From contig JAFEUB010000775.1 of assembly GCA_024529925.1 (NCBI GenBank), positions 186,001 to 250,000 on the forward strand: a stretch of 64,000 nt of DNA, read 5' to 3'. Position 1 is the stretch's first letter. Every line of letters starts with the position of its first letter. Below are positions 36,801 through 51,700 of the stretch, piece by piece. This DNA comes from Ophthalmolycus amberensis (Eukaryota > Chordata > Actinopteri > Perciformes > Zoarcidae). Made by a program: the position numbers and the translations under genes. The notes beneath the pieces were generated by a model. The model had not been told where the DNA came from. It ran no database searches and saw only the letters and a list, made by a program, of their open reading frames with translations.

Positions 36801-39800
36801 AAGCAAAGGCAACTTGAAGGACATACCCAATGTAGTAAGATCCCCTTTACTGCCATGTGGTCACATTCAGTGTTCAATCTCAACCTTAAGTGTCCTTCTA
36901 TGCCTGCTTGTATCTTCTGTAGGGGCCATGGCCTCGTACTACAACAGAGCGCATGCTAATGGGCCTGTTTGACAGCAGTCCAGCGCAGTTCTTGGGCATC
37001 TTGGAAGCACTTTGGGACAGCACCAGACGCCCGCTGCAGACAAGGCTGCCGGATGAACCAGAGCTGCAGGAGGTGATCCTGGAACTCCTGTCTGCTGGCA
37101 TTAGTATCTTATCTGGTTAGTAAAACAAACACGTAACAGAATAGACTCTGTTTTAGAATCTTTATACATTTCTATTGGGTAAGGAATGCTCCCTTTGTGT
37201 ATTGAGTAATATGCTTGTATGTTTGTGAAGGAGTCGCCACTACTAGCGAGTCTCTCGTGAGTCTCGGTGCGCTGACACCAACATCCACGCTAATGGATTT
37301 AGCCATTACAGGTTAGTCCCTTTTTCTCACGTTACAGAAATGGTTACATTTATAACGCTTTGTCGTTTGTTGAGGCGTGTTTTGTTTTGTCTGGAAATCC
37401 TTTTGAAGTAATGCAATGTCTTGTGTTGCTAGGAGAAAACAAAGTGCCCATCATGTCTGCAACGAGGTTTATTAAGATCTTGTTTCAGTACAAGCAGCCA
37501 GATGCTTTCACTGAACTTGCCAGAGAGATGCTGCAGGTTCTGTCTGTAAGTAGCACACCAGCATCTGAGAGAAGGGGAATGTGCTCCATTTCTATCAGTT
37601 GTCACATTTGTATTCTTATGTTTTCCAGTTTCGGTTTAATGTTTCTAAATGACCTCGACTCTGTCTTACTTTGTCTCTCTGTGTCAGGCTGTGGAGGGTC
37701 AGTCGTTCAGGAGGGCCAAGCTGGAGCTTGCTTTACTTGACAGGTTCAATAGTCTGCTGTCTTCCCAGAGGAGCCGTCCTCGAGAAGACAACATGACTGA
37801 TGGTAGTAAAGGTGGAATTGTGCCACATATAAATCATCAGACCTCTAAACCTTTACGTAGATAAATGGATTCATATAACGGTCCACAAAGTTATTTATTA
37901 CTGTTGCCAGACTTCATTGATCCTTGAACAACCTTCTGCCTTCTTGTCCTTGATTACTTGTGATTGATTGTTTCACATTGTTGCTAAGCTGCTGTCAAAT
38001 TTGAGTACCTTAACCAAAATGACTTCCTGTCAAACATTAGCTGACGCACTTAGAGATTTCTTGTTCATAACCTAGCATTGATTAGGTACTAATAAGGTGT
38101 TCAACACTCGGCCTCAGTTACTCGATTACAAAATATCCGACGGTGATTTCAGAAATTACAACGTGGTTTTGTTGTTTATGTTTCCACCAGACGGACACAA
38201 GTCTTCATTCTCAATGGGGGATGAGTTCATTGACCTGGTAGACACCCTGCACAAGTCTGTTTGTGGCTCTGCTCCTGTAAGTTTCTATGTGCGTTATTGT
38301 GTTGGGGTTGATCTGCCAATGACCATGATTACAGTGAGAGAATATCAATATACTGTATGTGTGTGTGTGTTTGTGTAGGAGGTGCAGCCAGATGAGGATC
38401 TGGTTTTGGATGTTGTGTTATTTCTGTGGGATAAAGTAAAGCTGGCGATCCAGAGGTATCCGCTACGAAAACCCAGAGTTTACACTCTGCCATGAGAAGG
38501 TAGATGATTACGACAAGGTATGTATTTATAAAGGTAGGCATTGCCTTTCTGGCTGATAGGAGCAATTTATTGACAAACATAAAGTGTCTTTTATCTGCGA
38601 CAGTAGAGGCGTTGCGATATACCGGTAGTATTGACAATAACCGTGATATCAAAAATGAAATACTGCTATCATGTTTGTAATACACATATGATAACTGTTA
38701 TCGTGAATTCTTTAGGCCACGATAATTGTGTAGATAATTTCGTTCGTTACAGCCCTACTCAACAGCATAGAATTTTTTCAATATATTTTTTGTAGTTTAG
38801 GACATTTTTCACAGTATATTTAATGCAAATGTCCTACTTATGACTTTGCATGTGTGTGTAACATGTTTGCAGTGGCTGTGGTGTCTGTCTATGCTGTGTG
38901 AGGTGGCCTATGCCTGTGACCTGGCAGCTGTTGACTGCATAATGACGGCGGAGATGATTCACACATTGGCCGTACGGCTAGAGAGTGCAGCTGAACGCAG
39001 TAATCAAAGTCGAGGTGAGGATCTACTATTTTCCCTGTTTCAGTTTTTACAACAGCTGAAACATGCAACTTTCGTACTTCATCATGTGTTGTTTTGTAAA
39101 AATATCACTCTGGTATTGGATAAACTCACGTACACGTCACGTACACGTCATACACGTCACGTTCACGTCACGTTCACCATAGCTGTGACAATGAAGTTGT
39201 CTTCTTCTAGGAGCTTGTGTAAGCAGACAGTGAGGGTGTGAAGCCACGGTCTTTCTCTCCTGGGGTATGTAAATGTCTGTCTATGCGTAGCGTCAAATGA
39301 TAGTTCTTTATACTACAAGTATTTATTATTATAAGTGTATGCACATGTGATAAAATAACAAATCAAACATATCCCACCAGTGTACTGTATTCTGTTTCAG
39401 GTTTTTCAGAAATGTATATATTTTTAAAACGCTTCATTCAATGTGTGTGTTTGTGTGTGCTTGCAGAGTTCCAGTACAGAGCTGCTTCAGAGGGTGTGTG
39501 AGGTGGTGGATGGGGGTCTCGAGGCTCTGGCAAAGGGTGTAGCTACACTGCTGCCCCAAGATTGCTCAGCAATCACCGACTCTGCCTTCATGCAGGTAGG
39601 CAGTTAACCTATACAACACCTTCCGTCCGACATTTCTCTACACAATTCTAAGCCAGGTGTTGCTTTGTGTTAGGATCTCAACACAGTATTGTAAGATGAG
39701 AACATGTAAAAGTATTGACAGGACATCAGTGTGTAGATTGAGAAAATACAGTGGGTGAGTGGACCTAAAACCTGTTTTTCTCTTATTGGCATAGAGATTT

Positions 39801-42800
39801 GGTCCTCTCCCTCCATCGACTCCCTCCTTACTTTCGCCGACATCATCACAGGAGGGACATGAAGAAGAAGTCAAAACAAAGGCAGAATCCGATATCGGAG
39901 CCTCTCGACACACTCAGTCCTCACATGTGTTCCTGCTGGCCACACACCTTCATCTAGAGCTTGACATCATCCACCACAGGGCTTCTCTCAAGTTACTGCA
40001 GCTAAATGCAGGTCAGACTCACTGCCACACAGGCACATTTACTGATTGGAGATTTTTGAGAATTCATTAGCCTTTTGCCCTTTTGAGTTTGAACTCAATT
40101 ATCTATTGATGAAAATGGTGAAATTTCCCGATCCAGCGCTTGCTGAATTATAATAAATAAGCAATAAATCATAGTTAGCTGTCAGTGTAAATGTTCAGAA
40201 AGGATATTGATTCAGAAAAGTATGCCTAATTGTAGACATAAGTAATGGGTCTGAATGTGTGGGTTGTGTCTTTGTTGGTTGTGTCTAGTCACAGAGTCTG
40301 AACTGTTGGATCGGATCAAGAAGAACAAGGTGTCCAAAGCTCTTTTTCTGATGCAGAAAGCCTCACTGGTGCACAACAACATGGAGCCAAATAACAGCAA
40401 CAAAACCAAGAGTCTGCTAGAGGTTACACATTCACAAACATTCACACTTTCTCCGATACAGTCACAACTACGCATGAAATGTAAAACACTTCCACAGCCA
40501 TGTGTATGTTTATCTGTTGGAATTCAAACCTTTTACTTGAGGCCTCAGTGGCACATTTAATTTATGTACAGACTGTGTAAGGACTCAAATGTAGCCCCTT
40601 TTACTAATGATTGAGGCGAGCCTTTGTGAAGTGTAATCAATATCGTCTTTGTGCTTTTTTTGCCAGGAGGCATCCACCCTGACAGAGAAAGCAGGGGTGG
40701 AAGAGAGAAAACTCTATATCTCTGCCATCCCTAAGACTCCAGCTGAAAACAAAGATAAAGGGAAGAAGGAGAAAGAAGAAAACCCACTGCCTCCCCCTAT
40801 CCTGCTTTCACGCACTGACCGCTCCTTAACCTTTTCCCCAGCACCTTATAACTTGGAGGGACAAGTGAGATTTTAATTTGCTGCAAGCGTCAGATAATAA
40901 GCAAAGCTTCTATACTCTTTTTCTTTATTTTTTCCTTGCTTCTCTCCAGGTGTGCTGGTACCAGCTCTGCGGCCGTGCAGCTGAGGGTATTAACCGGAAA
41001 GTCCGCCTCGGAGACTGCAGCCTGCAAGGAACTGGAAATATGGTACAACTCATCTCTTTCACAGAAGAGTGACATGTCTAGTGGAACACATTTTGTCATC
41101 TTGTATGATCTGGTGTGTGCCCATAATATTAGGTCTGATTTTGCATGTCTCCAGGTACCAGCAGTATCTGGTGAGTGCGTGCTGAGAGTGGAGGGGCTGG
41201 AGCCCAACCAGAAGTATGTGTTTGCTGTGGCAGCATACAACCGCCAGGGCAATCTACTGGGCAACACCATAGGAGAGTCAACTTTCCCAATGCTGGCATC
41301 CTTGCCGGTACCACTGCTTTACACGTGGGCTCACTTGGCACAGGTACACTACACACTAGTAAAAACAAGTACTAGTTTGTCACCCCGCCACCCTCATCAC
41401 ATGCTGGGTCCAGGGAAAATAAATAGCAGTGCCTTAATCCAACACTCTCACCCTAACACATATGTACATGTTGCCTCATTTGGGTAGAATGGAGAGCCTG
41501 GCTCTTAAAGTTGTTCTCATTGTTGGGATTTTGGCCAATGCCAAACTGATGGATACCTTAAAGGGACAGTTCACCATGAAATCAAAAATACATATTCTTC
41601 CTCTTACCTCCAAATTGTTTTGGTGTGAATTGGCGAGTGTTGAAGATATGTCTCTTTAACACTGTTGCCCACAGAGCCAGAGAAAAAGCAGGATTATAGT
41701 TTGGGCTTTTTTGACTCCTTCTTCAGGTGGCATTTCAAACAGAGCAGCATGCTGTAGCAAAGAGAGCCTGCAGAGAGCTGTGGATCCACTATACCTACAC
41801 CGACCCGGGGTCCCAGGGCACTCAGGATAGACTGGCTATCACAGGGTAAGGAAGGAAACATCCACATACTTCAAGTTAAGAAGTCTGTATTTCTATTTCT
41901 TTGAATTTGCAAATCTCCTTTTGCTCCATCTCCATTCCCCATGTCGAAGGCTGCGTGTCCAGACCTTGCAACGCTCCTCTCCTCACCTGTGTCAGTTGTT
42001 CCTCACTTCCATCTTCATTGAGACAGAGATCAACATTCAGCAGGGATCGCTCTATTGTGACTCATTCAGTGATAGTGGGCCGTTTGTCTGGGAACAGGTA
42101 AAACAAAAAAAAAGAGAAGAAAATCTGGATAGGAGAGGTGTGCATAAACATTGATATATTGTTTTTCTCGAATGTAATGACACTAACGGTTCGTAGTTAT
42201 CATCGTTAGCAGCATCACAGTGTGAAAGTTTCTCACCATTTGCTTGTATTGATTTGAACAAATCTTTAAAATGAACATAAATATAAATACATTATATTTG
42301 CACATGTGTGTATGCAGGAAGCCCTACTGGCAGAGTGTGAGCGAATGCTGGTGGCCGTGGACCTGGCAATGTGGTTGAATGACGGTAGCGCTGCAGTGCA
42401 AGCTGTAGTCAGCTGTTATGGCCTCCTGGCTCCTCTAATATTCCATCAGATCGCTTGCGACCCTGTTATACAGGTATGCATTACCTCATCCATATAAGTC
42501 TCCATATTTTGTCCTACAAACCACAACTTTAGTCTGTTAACAATGTAACATGATAGAAACTGTAAATAATTCATAACTGTGTCTGTGTTCTGATATGCAG
42601 GTGCTAAAGAAATGTTTGATGGTTTTGGAGGAGAATTCAGGTCTTCTCAAACAAAAATGGATTGGAAACACCTCAGAGTCCTTTATGCACATGATAGCCT
42701 GCATCACCTACTACCTTTCCAAGGTGTGTCTGCATATACGCACAACTAGTTTAAACTGTTGTTAAAAAGGGCATATATATATATCATATAATTGCAATAA

Positions 42801-43147
42801 TGTCTCATCCTTCTTGACCAGGCATTACGTGTGCTCAGGGAGCATCAGATGGCTCCTGTGGTGATGGACAGTGGCCGCAGGCTGCTCCAACAGGTCTACG
42901 ATGCTCAGCTGCAGATCAGTGGACTTGCCGCTAAAGCAGTGGGTGTAAGGAATAGTGTAAAAGTGTAGATTTATTTCATCATTTAGCCTCACTCTTTGAG
43001 TGACTTAAGATCATGAAATTAATCTATGATTATCCAATATTTGCAAAGATGTATTGTGATGTTTTTATATTTCATTCTTTAAATATACAGCAAAATTAAG
43101 AATATTTTGCTCCACTTTTCTAGTGTTGTTGTGTTTCTCTCTCTCTC

Positions 43148-43195
<48 letters not shown>

Positions 43196-46100
43196 TGTAT
43201 GAAGTCTAAGAGAGATCATGCTGCAATCAAGGGTAAAATGACGATAAGTCTTCAGCTGAAAGCACTGCATCGGAAGAACAAGAAAACAATCGGATCTGAA
43301 GCAGCTCTCATCATAGAAAGAGGTAGCACACAGAAACACACAGACACACACAGACACACAAAAACACACACTTTTTTTGAAATGCAAGTTTGTTTAATAC
43401 AAACAACCAAAGTACAGCAATAACTTTACAGTGTTTTTAAAAATAGTTATTAAAGCCATGTTTGTTGAAAATATACCAGGGCGGGTTTTATTTCAACAAT
43501 TTAGGCAACAAATAATTCACACTTGATGTTAAGATGAGTTTAATTCACACTTGAAGTTGACACCAAGAAAAGGTGTTCATGAATTTGAATGTGCATTATC
43601 TTTTATAACATTGGTTCTCAACCTTTTTGCGCTCCCTAAACTCAACGTCGTGTACGATCTTCCTGTAGAGATTGCATGCCCACTGATTGGCTGTGAGGTA
43701 CCCACCGTATTGTATGATCTGATCTTCAGCAGCACATTAAAGTATGCCTTTCAAACAGGTAAGTGGCAAACACTTCCATCATTTTTCCAATGAATAATTA
43801 GTCTTTTCATAATTGACACCTGTGTTTTGTGTGTGTGTTTTTATAGTGATGAAGGCTCAGACACAAGGTCTATTTTATTGAGTTTGCGGCACTAATTCTC
43901 CAGAGAGCCATGGAAGAAGGCCACCCGGACCTTGTGTTAAAGTGGGGACAAAGCATGTTTGAGGTTTTGTGCAGGTGTGCTTTGACTATTCACCTCTTTA
44001 CTGATTTAAACAAAGAAATGGTCAAACTAAATAGTTCAGCTTTCATTTTATAATCATTGTATTCTTTCATCCTCAAATTTGTACTCGTAGGTCAATACAT
44101 CAAATAATGAATTACTGTCCACTTACTTATGTATGGATCGTACTGCACTGTATTACGGATAGTAGCTGTTTTGCCTCTGCTGATAAAGGCTTGACAGTAT
44201 GTCGATGGTTTTATCTTTGTCAGACAAGACGAGAAGATGGGACTGTCCACAAAATGTTTGGAGGGAAACAGTCAGAGTAGAAGAAGTAGTGCTCAGGCTC
44301 CGAAAGGAAATGAACCACCACAGGTGAAAATAATATGCGCACAAATACCCAACACATTATACCCATACATACACAAAAATCTCATGTGTTCTGGTTTATG
44401 ATATTGTAAGGTAGCCTCAACCTGCTGTGTAGCGCTGCAAATTGCTCTCAATTGTGGACACCCATCAAAACTATCGATAAGTACATTACATTATGGATGT
44501 ACCTTAATCCCAAATACTTTTTTGTAGCTGAACAAGGGAACACCTTCCCACGATGACACAGGGAAGACAGTAAAGCAGACAATACCACACAGAATGCTCC
44601 AGGGAGTGAAAAGTAAAAGGTACAGTATGTGTGTCGGTGTTTGTGTGCAATTATATGTGTTTGTTCCAATAACCACATGTGCACTGGACGTCTATCCGCG
44701 TGTGTAGGGAAAGGAAGGCTGTAGAGAAACACCGCAAGAAGCTGCTTCATCTGAGGAGCATGTGCTGTCGGGAGAGAGTGTGGAAGTCTCAACTCAACTA
44801 CAGCACAGCCGAAGCCCATTTAGCATTGCTTTACCAGGGCCTGGACCAGCTGCATGGAGGAGCCCTGCAGCAGAGGTGAACTCACAAGATAGAAGAAGCT
44901 ACTTTACTTCACCTTTTTATGTATTTTTCTAGCAATAGATAATTCTGCTTATTAAACATTTGTGTGTGCATACCTGTAATAATATGTTCTGTTTGTACTT
45001 ATTTCAGTTACAGGCAGTTAAATCCCTTGTTTTTCTCTCTGGCCTACTCTGGTGTTCTGGTGCGGAGGAACTCACAGCGACAGACATCTTCCAAATATGA
45101 GGTTGTCTCAGAGAGAGACTCCTCCCACTGCGGCTTTATGGAATATGTGGTTGCACACAAAGAGAGGAACGAAAAGGAGGGTGAGAAACACTCTATGAAA
45201 AGCCAGAAGAAAAATGGTCTCATGGTCTGTGTTTCATCACTTATCTTAATCTTTTCTTCCAGCAGTCAGAGTGGACGACTCTGTCTCTCAAACGGTGGAA
45301 CAGCGAATTCAGAAACACAGATGCACTGCTACCTTGCTGCTGGACTCACTTACCAAAGCCGCTTTACATCTCCAAAGGGCCATGGTACTGCACACACACA
45401 CGCACAGACATACACTTACACACAAGTCACATTACATGTGACCACACAGTGTGAATCCAGGTATAATATTTTATTGATCTATTTTAAACATTTTCCAGGT
45501 GTTGGCCCACCGTGGCAGTCACTGGACCGTTCTACAGTGTGTGTGTCAGACTGTGTGGGACCAAAGCTGCAGAATCACCGTGCTAGTACAGAGAGCTGCT
45601 CAGCACGAACCTCCCTCCTCCATCACAGCAGACCAGCTGCACACCACCTTCACACCACTACTGGTGCTGGCTACTGACCTAATGATGGACATGCTGAACA
45701 GACTTGGGGTAAGTGTCACATACAGCTATACACACATGTAATTGCTTGTACACACACACACACACACATAATGATATCCCTTACTAATAAAGTATAAAAA
45801 GCATTGCAAAGTGTGTTGCAATCATAGACTGCAGATAAGAAGTGGACGTAGTCACCGTGACGTCACCCACTGGTTTGTGGGCTACGGTTTTGAAGGCTCC
45901 AGTTCGGCATTTTGCCAGCCACCATCTTGGTTTTTGGTCGTTGCCATCTTAGTTTTTTGGAACCTGAAATGACACGAGATGGTGGAGCTAAATACAACTG
46001 AACGCTGAACAAGACAGTTTTAGTTGACCGAAGGTTTACAATTAACTTTCATGAACTAAAAGCAAACTGTGAAGGGGTAAAAATTCTAAGAAGAAAACAC

Positions 46101-48743
46101 GAACAAGAAAGATGCAATTTTAAGGTACTGCCCTACTGGCTTCACTTTTCACGTCTGGAGGTTGCTGAATGATTGCTCTTGTCACTTCAGTCTGCATCTT
46201 GTCATCTGAGCGAAACACATTTGCAGCTACAGAGTGAAGATGACACAGTCCTGTTCATGACTTTCATCTTCATCGTTGTCCCAACTAGCTGTGGAGTTGG
46301 TATGACAGAGACTTGACTGAGGAGGAACTTGAGTCCAGCCTCCACTTCTCCGCCCCACTGGATAACAGCACCCAGGTGGATCTGCGTTGGGTCCGCACCC
46401 TGGTTTTGCACACTCTGGAGCGTCTCCATGCCAGTGGCAAATGGGAAAGCCTGGCCCACTTTGCCTTATTATTCAACTCGTACACACGGTGAGTAAAACT
46501 GTTTAAGCACAGACTATATTGCAGTCATTAAACAACGAGTGCAGCTAACATTTTATAACAAAAGGTTTTTGTATAGTAACATTCAACAGAGATGAGGAAA
46601 GATTATGGGCAGGTTCTCATCGTCAAAGGGAATGAAACTCAGCACACGCTCTTTCTTTATGGCTTAACTCTGAGTTTGTGCCCATGGTTTTGTGTGTGTG
46701 CTTGTGGCTGCATCTGTGTGTCTACCCCAGGGAACGCTATGCCTTGATCGTAACTCCTCTACTAGTCCATGCTCAGAGGAGGCTGCTTGAAAGGATAAGT
46801 TCTTTTGGAGGACCTGTAGTCCCTCAACCACACCATGTCAAGACAAAGAAGGCCACCGGCAAGGAGGTAGCGCATACCGACACACATAAACATTTAGAAG
46901 CATTGTACACTAAAGTCTAAATCTAAGTGGAACAAGAAAAAACAAGCCAATGAAACAAATACTTTTTTTTAAAACAAATAGTATGGGATATTGTATTACC
47001 TCATGCATTGTGTATGTATACAGTATATCGTGCTCTCTTTTCTATATTTCAGGTAACTTATAGGAACTACGCAGACTCCCAACTGCTCATTGGACGTACA
47101 GCTCACCCTGCACAGCAACCGACCATTCTCATAAAAGAAGAGCTCACAAACTCCACTCCTCGAGACACAGTTGACCTGAAAGGTTCGAACAGCCAGCCTC
47201 ACGTCATATCATGTGAAAATATTTCAGTCACACAAATAATTGTTTATCGGCAGTTGTAAGTGTTTGCATGTACAATGTTTTCGTGCATGTTCTCTGTCTT
47301 AGGTGCAGAGATACAGCACTCCATGTCCCTTGTGTGCGTTCCTCTGGATGTAGAAGACACACTGAGCTGTTACCGTCGAGCTCTTGAGAGAAGGCCACAT
47401 TGTCTTCAGGTCTTCCAGCATAGTCGCTCATTACTGCTGCAACTTCTTGCATTCACAAAGCCCTGTGAGTTCTCCTCTGATTGTTTGGACTACCACACTC
47501 ACGCAACAACCGTTTCAAAGCGTCTTTTGTCTCTCGCCAGGCTTTGCGGCACAGTTGAAGCACTGTCAGAACAGAAGTCTCAGCCATTCTGCAAGCCTGG
47601 TTGATTTCAGTCCCTTAGTTATGCCTGTTCCAAGCATCCAACCTTACGACCTGACCGAGGAGGACTACAGTAATCCGAATGCTCTCTACACGCTCCCTAT
47701 CAGCCCTGACCACATGACGACTGTCAGCGCTGCATACTCCACCTCCATACGTAAGAGCACAGAATAATTACAACATCCGCATAAATCCACACTTTACATA
47801 AAGAAGGCATGTATTGACAAGTTGTCAATAAGTGGGACACTGAGTTAGATGTGTTATAGAGAGTACCAGCAGACTGCATGACAAATATAATGGAATATCT
47901 GGATGAAGTCTGTGTCAGGCTGTCAGGCTCATAAAGGTCTTACTTCTCTCCCCATCTCCACCCAACTTTTATTCAGAGCATCTCCAGGCCAACAATCACG
48001 ACTCCCTCAGAGTTCAGGCGCTGCATGAAATGGGAAACCTACTGTTCTACGATGGAAACACACGGTTAGAATCTGTTGGCTGAGTGTGTATGTGTCTGTT
48101 GAAGCAAACCTACAGCCTTTCATTTTATGCTTTTACCTGTACTTATATATGTGTAATTAAGTCTGTAAGTTGAGCTTTTCATGATTTTCCTCATATTCTT
48201 TTAATAATTCTATTCCTTCCTGTGTTATATCCCCAGGGCAGCACACTTACACTGGAGTAAAGCAGTTGATTGTGCCTTACAGAGCTCAGGTGCTATAAAG
48301 AAATGGGACGGCGTGTCCTTTGGGGGTGGCTCCCTGCAACAAACCCTGAAAGAGGTCGGTGTTTGGGGATGTCTACAGGCTGCTGGGCTCACTGCTAAGA
48401 TTGCACGGTGGGTTTAAATGAGGTTAAGCATTAATTAGAGGTGTTTTTCGGGCGTGTTTTAAGCATGTCGCTCTAAATGCTACCTGCTCCTGAAGGGTGT
48501 GTTTTGATGTACAGGTACATCTTAACGGCTGATATCAGCGAGCGGACCAAGTGCTGTCTCATGTCAGCACACCTCTTTAAGGTAATACTTCCAGGGGGAG
48601 GTTAATCTGGCTCTGCTCACAAACATGGTTTTTACTTATGTTGCTAAATACACTATTGATGAAATGATGACAGGAGAGGTTGTTGCTCTCATGCCTAAAT
48701 ACAGTTTTATTGTCTGTGTGCTTGTGCATTCATTTTGACATGC

Positions 48744-48796
<53 letters not shown>

Positions 48797-51700
48797 ACCC
48801 ACTTCCCTAGTGTGTGCTGTGTTGCTCCCTGGCTCAGCCACAGGCCTGACCTCCAGTACACCTATCACAGCATCAGAGATGAACTGCTCCCTGGAGTTGA
48901 CCTTTTCTCTGAGCCGCACAGGGTTCACCTCAGCACCACCGTAACCGGCCTTAACTTCCTCTGCCACTGGCTTTTCACCACAGGCTACTACATTACGGTA
49001 CACACATACACATTGTTTGTATGTCCTCATTTTGAACTGCAAGGCTCAAGATAAAAAAAAATGTGATTTGTTGAAACTGTGTGTGTAATTTCAGCTACTG
49101 CCCATACTAGCCCTTTACCTACATTTTGTGGGGAGTGTGTGCAGAGATGTCCAACGCACTGTTGAGGGCAAAATACTTAAGGTCAGTATTGGAGGTGTTT
49201 TCTATATGTAAATGTTTCTCCTGTCATGGGTCTGGTGGAGTTTTCAGTCTGGATTGGGGGTTTTTTTTCTGCAGATTCGTGCCCTTACTGAACTGTGTCT
49301 GTTCACTGAAGCTGTGAAGGAGGCAGTTCAGCTCACACAAGGCACAGGGGTCCTTCTGCCCCATGGACACTACATCACCAAAGATAATCTCCAAGTAAGA
49401 ATGCACATAGTGTCCCCTCTTTGCCTGTGTAAACTGTGTTGGTAATGGTGTACTTTATGGACAGTTTTAGTTACAATGTTGACCTTGTGTTTATAGTAGG
49501 CCTACTGTAAATCTGAAATTATCATTGAATATGTGAAGACATGGGTTGTTTGCCTACCACCCGCTTGGAGAGATACATAAGTGTGCCGGTTACTTCCAAC
49601 CTAATTTAAACATCAGTGGGAGACAGTGTACAGTCTTTCTGGAAGATTGTCAAACAAAATATATTTTCTTGTGCTGCCTCTGCACAGGATTTAAAGTTTT
49701 GTTATGTGTGTTTATATATGCCATCATTTTAATACATATTATAAATTGTGCTTATTGTGCAGCCTGCAAAGACGTTTTACAGCAACAAGTCTCTCCTGGA
49801 CAATTCTGAGGTATTTTGTACATAAGACTTCATTATATTTCTGAAGATCCGTGGACATTTCATTAGTGTAATTCTGTGAAGTATTTTATTACAGATTTAA
49901 AAGTAAATCTCACATTGTTTTTGATGAAAGAATGGTCACATAAATCATTCTAAAAGGAATAGCCATGCTGCCACAGTTGGTGCAATTTCCTTTACTTTGC
50001 ACCAACATGCGTGTTCTGGACCGGCTAAATGCTTGACCTGTGATGTTGGTGCTTGCAGCTTTCTCGAGAAACGCTCTTACAATCAACGTCACACTTGACA
50101 CTGCGCTTTCCTGGATGCTCATTAATACACCTGCCATAACATACAATAGTTGCATCACAGTACATTGGACTGACAATGTCTCGCTTTCAGTCTTTACTAA
50201 AAGTAAACATTTTTTTACTCTGCAGTATTAATTATTTTGCCATTAAAAGTTAATAGTTTGACTTCAGAACAGTTTTGAGTCGGCGTACTTTTTGACCACT
50301 GCTAAAACCATCATTCCCAATTAGAGAAAAGTTTAAAAGTAAAGCAAGATGCCGTAGAAGAAGAGTGCTGCTTGCTTGTTTAATGAGAGTTTATTGTTAT
50401 TTAAGTTATTGAATATTGACGTGAATGTGTTCAAATGGCACAGATTTTGATTAAGCACTCCCTTGGGTCCCCAGCATTACAACCACCCAGTGTGAAGTAG
50501 ATCAGATGAGCTGACAGACAGAGATTCCTTGCTTTATAGTTATAGAATCGCCTCATCCCCCCAACCCACCCCCTGCCAATTTGCTCATATGAATGCACTG
50601 ACAAAAACATACACACACATATTGTATACACATAAATACATACACTCTGTTTCAGCTGTAGACAAAAACTGTTACATTGACATGTTGTCTGTCTCTGTGC
50701 TGCTGTTTCAGCAATATACGTATTTGCCAAATTAACACATAAATATAGTTGATTACATTTGTGTGGTTTTTGGTTTGTGGTTAGGCTTTGGAGGAACTTG
50801 TGAACTGTGACTTTGCTCCAGCGGTCCGGTCACTGTATGGATCCACATTGTGCCTCAGATTCAACCTTGCTCGTATTCAACTAGTCCTGGCACTCAGTAA
50901 CACCGTACATGGCTCTCCTGTGCCAGGTCTGTAAGCAAGAGTACTTTCTTCTCTCTGTTATTCATGTTGGGTTTATTATTTGGATCATGTGACATCTCTG
51001 ATTGGATTGCATTGAACCAAATAAGTTTCAGATTTCGATTTAATTCTAAAATAGTCACTGTGGATCAAACAGCTGGTTATGCTTACAGTGGGAATGTCTT
51101 TCAGATATTGTTGAAAGAGAAGCTTGTGCCAGCATAACAAGTTGTCCAGTGAACTCCAAACCTCATGAACAGAACAGATTGGACACTGAGGCCTCCTGTC
51201 TAAAGACAGAAGAGCCAAAAGTGCTGACCCTTGATGTAGAAAAGGAGAAGCTCACGCCAGGAAGAATAAAGGTAAGACTTCTTTGGGATTTTTCAATAGA
51301 TCTTTACATTAGGGGTTTGCCGCTAACTGTAATTTAAGCATTGTTTTATTTTTGGTACCTTACTGTAAATATGTAGCAACTTGTTTCTAATGTGTTTGTG
51401 TTGACTTACTCATATCTGTCCTCTCATGTGTTGCAGTTCCTTTTACTAGAAGGAGCATCCTCCTTGTTGCACTCTATTTTCCGTCAGCTCACACCTCAGT
51501 CCTGTGGTGAAATGGAGAACCTGGAACTGTCAATAGAGTCCAATCTTCTAAAGGCCAATCTATACCTGCAGCAAGGACATGCTGCAAATAGGTACAGGGG
51601 CCTTATACATCTGTGCTGTATGTTCACATGCTTATGTTTGTATTTCCTGACCATCTTAACCATTGTAACATGCTTTAGTTCTGAGATGGCAAGTTTCAGC

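Noticed and set aside
39126..39178. Short repeated CACGT units resembling a spaced repeat array
   Set aside because: Units are about 10 bases without unique spacers, inside a vertebrate intron; it is a minisatellite, not a CRISPR array.
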